The notes below the pieces were generated by a model. The model did no database searches and had not been told where the DNA came from. It was given only the letters and a program-made list of their open reading frames with translations. A program made the translations under genes and the position numbers. Shown here piece after piece: positions 1 to 5,670 of a DNA stretch of 5,689 nucleotides. Each line of letters opens with the position of its first letter. Position 1 is the stretch's first letter. Location: contig CAJWTA010000073.1 in assembly GCA_913046805.1 (NCBI GenBank), positions 1 through 5,689 on the forward strand. Direction: 5' to 3'. This DNA is from an uncultured Fidelibacterota bacterium (GTDB taxonomy: Bacteria; Marinisomatota; Marinisomatia; Marinisomatales; TCS55).

Positions 1-105
1 AGCTACTTGCTAATTGGATTTAAAGGTTTATCTTTTGTAGGAATTGCTGTAAGTGTTTTTTTATTTTACAATTTAAAAAATCTAAATAAGTTAAATATTG
101 AATGA
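1..105 (+). CDS. C-terminal end of a membrane protein (partial, 5' end outside the window)
   Basis: Frame 1 is open from the first base to a TGA at 103-105, giving the last 34 residues of a protein that starts upstream. Residues about 2-22 are mostly hydrophobic (including IGFKGLSFVGIAVSVFLFY), which looks like a final membrane-spanning helix. It is followed by a short polar tail rich in Asn, Lys and Leu that would end in the cytoplasm by the positive-inside rule. The stop overlaps the ATG of the downstream glycosylase as ATGA, so the two are probably cotranscribed and translationally coupled. A transporter or other integral membrane protein is likely, but this fragment is too short to assign a family. 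A chance open frame of 34 codons is possible in AT-rich DNA, but the exact ATGA junction and the helix-like composition argue for a real gene. Confidence 0.7.
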   Translation, partial: SYLLIGFKGLSFVGIAVSVFLFYNLKNLNKLNIE

Positions 106-707
106 ATAAAAATTTTTCAAAAGCTGAAAAAAATTTGATGGAAAGTGATCCAAAATTAGGCAAAGTTATTGAAAATAACGGTCATTTACAATTTTCAATC
201 AAAAAAATAGATCCGTTTAATGAGTTAGTAAATATTGTTATTTCACAATTCATTTCAACAAAAGCTGCCAAAGGCATCAAAGAAAAAATGTTGAAGCAAC
301 TCAATGAAGAAAGTTTTAAAATTTTAAGTTTCAAAAACCTTACTGTCAATCAAATAAAAAGCCTCGGATTAAGTAAAAACAAGGCTAAGTCTATTAAATC
401 GTTAGTGTTGTTCTTTAGTCAAAATCCAAATTCTAAAAATCTCTATAGGCTGTCCGAGGAAGAACGATACGATAATCTAATTAAAATTTTTGGAATCGGT
501 AAATGGAGTATTGAGATGTTTGAGATGTTTTGTGTTAGAAACAAAAATATTTTTTCTAGCGGAGATGCTGCTATTAGGGTCGCAATGGAAGAACTTAGAA
601 TGGTCAAAAAAACTAGCGATTTTGAAAAATATGATAAATATGCAAAAAAGTGGGACCCTTATAAAACTATTGCGTGCTTACATCTTTGGCATTTTATTGA
701 ATCTTAG
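102..707 (+). CDS. AlkA/Mag-type DNA-3-methyladenine glycosylase (HhH-GPD superfamily)
   Basis: The 201-residue protein is a base-excision repair glycosylase expected to cleave the N-glycosidic bond of alkylated purines such as 3-methyladenine, leaving an abasic site. The helix-hairpin-helix is seen at residues 126-136 (LIKIFGIGKWS), where GIGKW is the DNA-backbone-binding hairpin. The catalytic aspartate is D155 in the following FSSGDAAIR segment. Near the C-terminus, WDPYKTIACLHLWHF (184-198) matches the family's conserved W-x-P-Y-R/K-x3-A-x3-L-W block. The four-cysteine iron-sulphur loop of endonuclease III and MutY is absent, which favours the AlkA/Mag branch. The length fits short Mag-like enzymes that lack the N-terminal domain of E. 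coli AlkA. The ATG is fixed by a TGA codon directly before it in frame. There is no Shine-Dalgarno sequence, so translation probably depends on coupling to the upstream gene through the ATGA overlap. Damage specificity cannot be read from the sequence. Confidence 0.9.
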   Translation: MNKNFSKAEKNLMESDPKLGKVIENNGHLQFSIKKIDPFNELVNIVISQFISTKAAKGIKEKMLKQLNEESFKILSFKNLTVNQIKSLGLSKNKAKSIKSLVLFFSQNPNSKNLYRLSEEERYDNLIKIFGIGKWSIEMFEMFCVRNKNIFSSGDAAIRVAMEELRMVKKTSDFEKYDKYAKKWDPYKTIACLHLWHFIES

Positions 708-1972
708 GCTGAAACAAGCACATCCTTAACTGGATGTGGTATCGGGGTTGGCCTTATTTCAAGTGATTCATCTATTTCAAAATTGTCAATATTTTGAACA
801 AATTTGTAGATTACATTTTTATAAATATAGCTTGCAAAGAACTTGCCTAAACACGTATGAGCCCCTCCAGCAAATGGAAAATAAGCTTTGTTATGATAAT
901 TTGGATCAATAAATCTATACGGATCAAAAACATCTGGATTGTTCCAGAACCTATCATCGTGATGTAAAAGTAATGGACTTATCGTCACATAAGTGCCTGC
1001 TTTAAGTGGGTAACCCTGAATTTCGGTATCTCTTACAACATATCTGATTGAAAATGGTACAGGTGGATAATATCTCATAGCTTCTTTAAATATTGATTCC
1101 CCTACTAATCCATTCTTCAATGAAGAGATGTCAGAATGATTAACTTCATTTGCTTCTTTAATTAAGTCATTCCTGAAATCTACATTTTGAGACAAACTAT
1201 AAATTGAATTTGTGAGAGTGATAGTTGTAGTGTCATGAGCTGCCAACAGTAAAAAAATCATGTGTTCAGCTATCTCAAAATTTGTTAATCCAGCATCCCC
1301 TTTATTTGTATTTACTAATTCAGCAAATAAAGTCTTTTTACTGTCATCTTTAATAAGTCCCGCTTTTGATTCAAAATAATCAAGCAAGAACTCACGTGCT
1401 TTGAGTCCTTTTTTCATTTTGGTAAATGGCAGTGGCCACCTTATTGCAGAAGTTGCAGAAGCAATTGAATCCATAAAAAGTTTGTTTAACTTTTCAGATT
1501 CGTCTTGTTTTACGTCAAGAAAAAAAAGACTTAGAGAAATATCAAACATGAGCTGTTTAACAGATTGATACAAATTAAAGCTCCCAGATTTCTTTAAGTT
1601 TTCTACCCATTGATTAATAATTGGTTGAATGATTTCTAAATATCCATGAATTGCATCGTGTCGAAAAGAATCTTGCAGTAAAGTTCTATGATATTTGTGA
1701 TCATCAAAATCTCTTAACATTAACCCATTTTCAAAAGTTGGTCCTAGTGATACAGCCCAACCTTCCTTGGAAGAAAATAGATCGTCTTTATCTAAAAAAA
1801 TATCTTTTGTAGCCTCTGGGGTTAAAAGTGCAATAAACTTTTCATTTAACAATGAAATCTGAAATACATCTCCATATTTTTCTTGCATTTCAGAAGTAAA
1901 TTTAAGCGCATTACGTTGAAAAGGTAAAGAATGACCAATGATAGGAAGACTTGGAATTACTGGAACTGTCAT
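704..1972 (-). CDS. Cytochrome P450 (soluble bacterial type)
   Basis: The 422-residue protein is a haem-thiolate monooxygenase that inserts one oxygen atom from O2 into an organic substrate using electrons from partner proteins. Its landmarks lie in order: a proline-rich N-terminus (PVIPSLPIIGH); the I-helix oxygen-activation motif AAHDTTT at 244-250; the K-helix ExxR as E297-R300; the PERF-region FDPYRF at 349-354; and the haem loop FAGGAHTCLG at 367-376, with C374 as the axial ligand. The haem loop carries His372 where many P450s have Arg, a common bacterial variant. There is no N-terminal membrane anchor, so it should be cytosolic. The segment GLMLRDFDDHKYHR (83-96) recalls CYP136-like or CYP51/CYP26-like proteins rather than the camphor P450 type, but this family placement is tentative. 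No ferredoxin or reductase lies nearby. An in-frame TAA four codons upstream fixes the ATG. There is no ribosome binding site. Substrate unknown. Confidence 0.95.
   Translation of the reverse strand: MTVPVIPSLPIIGHSLPFQRNALKFTSEMQEKYGDVFQISLLNEKFIALLTPEATKDIFLDKDDLFSSKEGWAVSLGPTFENGLMLRDFDDHKYHRTLLQDSFRHDAIHGYLEIIQPIINQWVENLKKSGSFNLYQSVKQLMFDISLSLFFLDVKQDESEKLNKLFMDSIASATSAIRWPLPFTKMKKGLKAREFLLDYFESKAGLIKDDSKKTLFAELVNTNKGDAGLTNFEIAEHMIFLLLAAHDTTTITLTNSIYSLSQNVDFRNDLIKEANEVNHSDISSLKNGLVGESIFKEAMRYYPPVPFSIRYVVRDTEIQGYPLKAGTYVTISPLLLHHDDRFWNNPDVFDPYRFIDPNYHNKAYFPFAGGAHTCLGKFFASYIYKNVIYKFVQNIDNFEIDESLEIRPTPIPHPVKDVLVSA
719..738. terminator. Hairpin at the convergent gene junction, possible weak terminator
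   Basis: CACATCC (719-725) pairs perfectly with GGATGTG (732-738) around a six-base loop, giving a 7-bp stem with four G-C pairs. It starts 12 bases past the glycosylase stop and lies inside the last codons of the P450. Neither strand has a clear run of T after the stem, so it is not a standard intrinsic terminator. It is the only obvious hairpin I found where the two converging transcripts must end. A chance hairpin in coding DNA is a real alternative. Confidence 0.3.
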
Positions 1973-1978
1973 GTAAAT

Positions 1979-1984
1979 ATTTTA
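1979..1984 (-). promoter_or_regulatory. Possible -10 element for a leaderless P450 transcript
   Basis: On the minus strand TAAAAT is followed by six bases (ATTTAC) and then the P450 ATG. A -10 box at this distance would place the transcription start at or next to the A of the start codon. The gene lacks any Shine-Dalgarno sequence, and leaderless mRNAs are common in Actinobacteria, so this fits a leaderless promoter. No convincing -35 box is visible. The rest of the 54-base gap (1973-2026) is very AT-rich. It includes a T-rich stretch on the minus strand (complement of 2004-2017) just after the upstream gene, without a strong stem before it. In DNA this AT-rich, a -10-like hexamer is weak evidence by itself. 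Confidence 0.4.
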
Positions 1985-2026
1985 CAATTTAAAGTTAAAG
2001 TTTAAAAAGAAAAAAGCATATTTCTA

Positions 2027-2851
2027 TTAGATATCAAACTGCATCAAATCTTTACCAACTACAATTTCTCCATCAAAATGCTTAGCAATTCTCTCTATTA
2101 AGACATCTTCATCAAAAACAGGAGGTACAAAATGGTTTAAGACTAATTTTTTAACACTTGCATTACTGGCTAATACCCCAATTTCTTCTGGGGTTGTATG
2201 ATAATCACTTATATTTTCAATCGTGTCCGATGACATTCGTACTGGATCATAATCCAAACCCACAAATACTTCGTGTACTAAAATATCGGCATGTTTTGAA
2301 GATTTTTCTAGAACCTCACAATACCGAGTATCTCCAGAAAAAATTATATTTTTTGGTCCAAGAATAAATTTATACCCAAATGCAGGATCAACAGGATGGT
2401 GGTCCACTTTTACACTTTCTATAGTTGCGCTATCAAGCTCTACTTTTAATTCATTATTAATTTCGATAATTTCATATGCTAATCCTTCTACGTTAGGTCT
2501 TTTCTCCCATTCTTTTCGTAAATCTAATTCTTCTTTATAAGCTTCAAAGATTTTATCGAAATGGCTTTTTAGACCTTTCGGGCCAAATACTTTAAATTTA
2601 CTTTCTCGCCCAGTGTGCCACCCAGATATGAATAATTGATATAAGTCAACAATATGATCTGAGTGTAAATGGGTAATAAAAAAATAGTCTATTTCTCCTG
2701 GCTTTATTCCTGCTTCACTAAGCCTTTGAGTGACTCCCGAACCAGCATCAATTAAATAATTTTTTCCTTCATAGGACACTAAACTACTTGGTCCATATCT
2801 TAAATGACTTGGACTTGGACAACCTGTACCTAAAAGGGTCAATTTGTTCAT
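2027..2851 (-). CDS. Metallo-beta-lactamase-fold hydrolase, RNase Z/arylsulfatase-like
   Basis: The 274-residue protein has the complete metal site of the RNase Z-like branch of the metallo-beta-lactamase fold. The HxHxDH motif is H61-L-H63-S-D65-H66. Further ligands are a histidine in VDHHP (H151 or H152), D174 in FSGDT, and H240 in LVLNHF; H218 in the HTTPEE block is a further conserved residue. The N-terminus LTLLGTGCPSPS is the usual first strand and loop of this group. Such proteins hydrolyse phosphodiesters (3' processing of tRNA by RNase Z), cyclic nucleotides or aryl sulphates. The sequence is a little shorter than typical RNase Z, and I cannot confirm the flexible tRNA-binding arm, so RNase Z itself is possible but not assigned. 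It lies 4 bases after holB with a good ribosome binding site, so it is probably the fourth gene of the tmk-holB operon. An in-frame TAG five codons upstream fixes the ATG. No signal peptide, so cytosolic. Confidence 0.88.
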   Translation of the reverse strand: MNKLTLLGTGCPSPSHLRYGPSSLVSYEGKNYLIDAGSGVTQRLSEAGIKPGEIDYFFITHLHSDHIVDLYQLFISGWHTGRESKFKVFGPKGLKSHFDKIFEAYKEELDLRKEWEKRPNVEGLAYEIIEINNELKVELDSATIESVKVDHHPVDPAFGYKFILGPKNIIFSGDTRYCEVLEKSSKHADILVHEVFVGLDYDPVRMSSDTIENISDYHTTPEEIGVLASNASVKKLVLNHFVPPVFDEDVLIERIAKHFDGEIVVGKDLMQFDI

Positions 2852-2855
2852 TTTA

Positions 2856-3689
2856 TTAAACCTCTAGTGACAAGTTGCTTAATACTACTTGCGGCCTCAT
2901 ACCAGAACTTATGTCTGCCATAGCTATTTCAACTTTGACCGCAAATTCGTACATCTCTCTTGATATGTTCTGTTGAATGATTATTGAGTTAGTTAAATAC
3001 TCAAGACAACTAACAATAAGTGAATTAAGAGTTAAGGATACATCATCAAGATTATCAATGACTTTCTTACATTCGTTCACTAGTGCAAATGAGTGGACCA
3101 AATTACTTAACTCTTTTTTTTGGATAGTTAAAATATCTAAAATTTTTTTAAAAGACTGATTTCCATCAACTATTTCAAAATCTAAAAAATCAATAAAGTC
3201 TTCATCTGAATAATTAAACTTTATATCTTTATCAGTATCAACAAAAATAGTTCTACATCTACTTTTTATAGTTGAGAGAATCATATTGTTTGAATCATCT
3301 CTGCTGTGAGACCAAAAATTCCCAGTAGACAATATCAAAAATACACTTGATTTTGATGGCTCTTCTATTGTCTTTAATAGTGCATTTGATGCTTCCTCAG
3401 TCAAAGATTTTAGTGGTGGAAATATGACGACCTTATATCTTCCCTCAATTGGAGAAAGATTATCTTGTGTTATAACTGTCCTAATATCTTCAACGCCTAA
3501 TGTGCGAAGATTGTCAGATTCAACTATTTTTATATCTGGGTGGGCATCTATAGATTCATCGTTAAACGCAATAAGGCCCGCAAATTTTTTTGCTTGTTTG
3601 ATAAGTTCTCTTGACGAGTTTGAAAACAGAAGATAGGCATGGAATACGCCATCTAGTTCTTTTTCAAGTGATTTATTAAGCTTTGTCAA
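2856..3689 (-). CDS. holB: DNA polymerase III delta-prime subunit (clamp loader), divergent
   Basis: The 277-residue protein resembles the delta-prime subunit of the clamp loader, which helps place the sliding clamp on primed DNA. Visible family landmarks are HAYLLFS at 17-23 (the strand before the P-loop position), HPDIKIVES at 50-58, YKVVIF followed by LTEEASNALLKTIEEP at 85-111, and the SRC motif at 143-145 (TIKSRCR), whose arginine acts in trans on the neighbouring ATPase subunit. The P-loop is lost (NSSRELI instead of GxxGxGK) and the Walker B acidic residues are replaced (FPPLKSL), so it should not bind or hydrolyse ATP, as for the stator role of delta-prime. The zinc-binding four-cysteine module is also missing. 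The C-terminal third is poorly conserved. The start is TTG: a TAG two codons upstream leaves it the first usable codon, and no ATG occurs before residue 136. It overlaps the end of tmk by 14 bases, which suggests coupled translation. Confidence 0.85.
   Translation of the reverse strand: MTKLNKSLEKELDGVFHAYLLFSNSSRELIKQAKKFAGLIAFNDESIDAHPDIKIVESDNLRTLGVEDIRTVITQDNLSPIEGRYKVVIFPPLKSLTEEASNALLKTIEEPSKSSVFLILSTGNFWSHSRDDSNNMILSTIKSRCRTIFVDTDKDIKFNYSDEDFIDFLDFEIVDGNQSFKKILDILTIQKKELSNLVHSFALVNECKKVIDNLDDVSLTLNSLIVSCLEYLTNSIIIQQNISREMYEFAVKVEIAMADISSGMRPQVVLSNLSLEV
2861..2865 (-). promoter_or_regulatory. Ribosome binding site of the metallo-hydrolase gene
   Basis: AGAGG on the minus strand lies 9 bases before the ATG at 2851, inside the last codons of holB. 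It is the clearest Shine-Dalgarno-like sequence before any start in this window; the other minus-strand genes have a weak one or none. It supports the chosen start and independent initiation on the shared mRNA. Confidence 0.65.
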
Positions 3690-4284
3690 TTCCTAACCAT
3701 TTACATATCTTCATCAAATTTTCTTCTAAATTTTTTTCAGCGTCTAATACTAAGAAGCTTTCCGAAAATTCTTCTGAAAGCCTCAAATATCCTTCTCTTA
3801 TATTTTGAAAAAACTCTATTTTGTCACTACCAATTCTGTCTGCAACTTTTTGACGATCTAAGGAGACTAATGGATCAATATCAAGTAAAACAACTTTTTC
3901 TGGCCAGAAACCTCCAATAGCAATATCGTTTAACTGATAAATTTTTTCATAGCCTAATTCTCTTCCAACACCCTGGTAAGCAACAGAGGAATATGCACTT
4001 CTATCTGACAAAATTTTTATTTCATTTTGAATTGATGGTTTTATAAGCTCGTTTACTAATTGAGATCTTTGAGCACAAAACAATAAGGCTTCTGTGAGAG
4101 GGTCAACTTTGTAGTCATGGCTTAATAATAACTCCCTAATACCTTCACCAACTTTAGTTCCGCCTGGTTCTCTGACTATCTTATTTTCTATTTTGTTCTC
4201 ATTTAGAATTTTTGAAAGCTGTTCAATGATGCTTGACTTTCCAGATCCATCAATCCCTTCAAAAGCTACATAGTCACAATTCAT
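3676..4284 (-). CDS. tmk: Thymidylate kinase (dTMP kinase)
   Basis: The 202-residue cytosolic enzyme phosphorylates dTMP to dTDP with ATP, the step that joins the de novo and salvage routes to dTTP for DNA synthesis. The Walker A loop is FEGIDGSGKSS at 8-18 with K16. REPGGT at 38-43 and SDRSAYSSVAYQG at 93-105 are the dTMP-binding blocks. The lid lies around 143-155 (DRQKVADRIGSDK), with R144 and R150. The P-loop has no arginine and the lid is basic, which fits the type II (E. coli-like) arrangement. The DRS triplet replaces the more usual DRY, DRF or DRH. Length is normal for the family. The ATG overlaps the MFS stop as ATGA, and an in-frame TGA three codons upstream fixes the start. There is no clear Shine-Dalgarno, so coupling to the exporter gene is likely. 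The gene after it is holB, a pairing common in bacteria. Confidence 0.97.
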   Translation of the reverse strand: MNCDYVAFEGIDGSGKSSIIEQLSKILNENKIENKIVREPGGTKVGEGIRELLLSHDYKVDPLTEALLFCAQRSQLVNELIKPSIQNEIKILSDRSAYSSVAYQGVGRELGYEKIYQLNDIAIGGFWPEKVVLLDIDPLVSLDRQKVADRIGSDKIEFFQNIREGYLRLSEEFSESFLVLDAEKNLEENLMKICKWLGIDKA

Positions 4285-5612
4285 AATGGTTCATCTTCAT
4301 CAGTATCAAGGTTTAATCTTAACTTGTTAAAATTGGAATTTTCAAATCCAAAATCTTTAATTATCGTTCTGTACCCTTTAACAAAGGTAATTAAACCGGA
4401 AAGCAATATAAATCCAGAGCTTATTCTTAAAACAAAAAGTACTCCATCAAACTCAAAATATTGATTTATAAAATTTGCAGCAAATCCAGAAATAAATAGT
4501 GAAAGTAGAATTGACAGTCTCCCAATTGTATAAAAATTACCAAATACTCTTCCTCTTAAATTTTTATCCGTTGTGCTTTGAAGATAGCTTATAGTTAACA
4601 AGTAAACAGATCCTGATCCTATTCCTGAAATAAAAATAAAAAATAAGATTGTTGAAAATTCTGATGAGTTAAATGCAAATAAAAGTGAGAGGCCAGTTAT
4701 TACCATACTTATACCGATAAAAAATGGAATTCTACTGAACGAGGTTACAAAGTAACTTAAAATTACCATTGTAAAAATAATCCCAAACCCAAACGAAGCA
4801 ATCATAAAACCAAAAGAGCTTTGGGTAAACTTAAGTGACTCTGTCAAGTATGTGTTTCCTAAAACAAAAAGAGCCCCTGCCCCAACAAGACTTAACGATA
4901 TCGATGTTGTTACTGTTCTAAGTTCTTTAACAAAAAGAAAGTAATTTAAGCCTTCCTTAAGATCGCCAAGAACATTCGATTGCTTTTCTATATTCTTATT
5001 TGGAGAATCTGTTTTGAGATACAAAAGCAAAAATGATGAAATTAAAAAAGTGACCGAATCAATTACAAATATTACAGATCCATTCCAACCATTTCCATAA
5101 GAAACAATTCCTTCGATTAAAGAATTATCAGAGATTACACCAAAAGCTAATGAAGCTAGTGGAAGTGACGCATATGTGCCTACTGTAAACAGAGAATTTG
5201 CTTTAACTAAATATTCATTGTCAACTACTTCAGGAACTACTGATTCTCTTGAAGGTTGTCTGATAAGGGAAAAAATCTCAGATAAAAAATTTATAAGAAA
5301 AAGTTGAATTAAAGTAGTTGTAAAAAAAAGTCCTAGAACTATAACCATTCTTGATAGATCACATATGATCATCACATTTTTTTTATTAAACCTATCAGCC
5401 AATATTCCTGCAAAAGATGACATGAGCGCAGGGATTATCCTTGCAACAATTGGAATAACGGCGGTAAGCTCAGAATTGCCTCCTTCAGATCCTAAATAAC
5501 TTGCCAATGCAACAGAAGCAAATAATGTTGCCCAGTCTCCAAAGCTTGACAAAGTACCCGACCACCATAGAACTGAGAACTGAGATTTTGAAAATATTTT
5601 TATTGATTTCAT
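4281..5612 (-). CDS. MFS transporter, EntS/MFS_3-like putative exporter
   Basis: The 443-residue integral membrane protein has about twelve hydrophobic segments. Approximate positions are 13-38, 51-72, 84-101, 102-118, 143-162, 178-198, 234-256, 266-288, 294-314, 320-342, 362-384 and 390-410. The major facilitator motif A is seen between helices 2 and 3 as GILADRFNKKNV (69-80), with the later R88. IRQPSRESVVPEVV (117-130) and LRGRVFG (352-358) are typical of the MFS_3 group, which includes the enterobactin exporter EntS and macrolide-type efflux proteins. A drug, siderophore or metabolite exporter using the proton gradient is likely; the substrate is unknown. The C-terminus is a polar tail ending in acidic residues (DTDEDEPL). 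It is first in the minus-strand run and overlaps tmk as ATGA. An in-frame TAG six codons upstream with no start codon in between fixes the ATG. Ribosome binding is weak: AAGG lies only two bases from the ATG. Confidence 0.92.
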   Translation of the reverse strand: MKSIKIFSKSQFSVLWWSGTLSSFGDWATLFASVALASYLGSEGGNSELTAVIPIVARIIPALMSSFAGILADRFNKKNVMIICDLSRMVIVLGLFFTTTLIQLFLINFLSEIFSLIRQPSRESVVPEVVDNEYLVKANSLFTVGTYASLPLASLAFGVISDNSLIEGIVSYGNGWNGSVIFVIDSVTFLISSFLLLYLKTDSPNKNIEKQSNVLGDLKEGLNYFLFVKELRTVTTSISLSLVGAGALFVLGNTYLTESLKFTQSSFGFMIASFGFGIIFTMVILSYFVTSFSRIPFFIGISMVITGLSLLFAFNSSEFSTILFFIFISGIGSGSVYLLTISYLQSTTDKNLRGRVFGNFYTIGRLSILLSLFISGFAANFINQYFEFDGVLFVLRISSGFILLSGLITFVKGYRTIIKDFGFENSNFNKLRLNLDTDEDEPL

Positions 5613-5626
5613 TGCCTTATACTCAT
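5609..5626 (-). other. Five-codon open frame overlapping the MFS start
   Basis: ATG at 5626-5624 opens a frame reading MSIRQ and then a TGA at 5611-5609, which overlaps the MFS ATG as ATGA. This is the same junction type as the tmk start. AGG directly precedes the small ATG, which is too close to act as a normal ribosome binding site. A leader cistron that delivers ribosomes to the MFS start is possible, but an 18-base frame easily arises by chance. Confidence 0.2.
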
Positions 5627-5639
5627 CCTAGTTTATGTT

Positions 5640-5645
5640 TATAAT
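5640..5645 (+). promoter_or_regulatory. -10-like TATAAT facing right
   Basis: A perfect TATAAT on the plus strand lies 25 bases before the possible ATG at 5671. No -35 hexamer is seen at 16-18 bases upstream. It overlaps the minus-strand -10 candidate, so if both are used the two divergent promoters would compete for the same DNA. The low GC makes chance matches common. Confidence 0.3.
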
Positions 5646-5669
5646 ACTTTTTTTCTTAAATCCTGTACA
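5641..5669 (-). promoter_or_regulatory. Candidate promoter of the MFS-tmk-holB operon
   Basis: On the minus strand, TGTACA (5669-5664, four of six matches to TTGACA) and TATTAT (5646-5641) are separated by 17 bases. They lie about 30 bases ahead of the MFS ATG. The spacing is ideal and this is the only intergenic sequence upstream of the run in the window. The match is only moderate and the region is AT-rich. If the frame ending at 5639 belongs to a real minus-strand gene, the operon could instead be transcribed from further upstream. Confidence 0.35.
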
Positions 5670-5670
5670 T

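Noticed and set aside
490..729. Open frame on the plus strand within and past the glycosylase gene
   Set aside because: It lies in another frame of a gene with clear catalytic motifs, and its translation has no recognisable pattern.
1985..2010. Short repeated AAAGTT/TTTAAA units in the gap before the P450, considered as an operator
   Set aside because: The units are short, irregular and expected in very AT-rich DNA; no symmetrical site is visible.
2158..2367. Plus-strand open frame opposite the metallo-hydrolase
   Set aside because: It is antisense to a gene whose metal ligands are all in place and has no ribosome binding site or family likeness.
2977..3159. Plus-strand open frame opposite holB
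   Set aside because: It is antisense to the less conserved part of delta-prime; short and without features, best explained by AT-rich composition.
3424..3636. Plus-strand open frame opposite the N-terminal part of holB
   Set aside because: It mirrors the region holding conserved delta-prime motifs and shows no independent coding signal.
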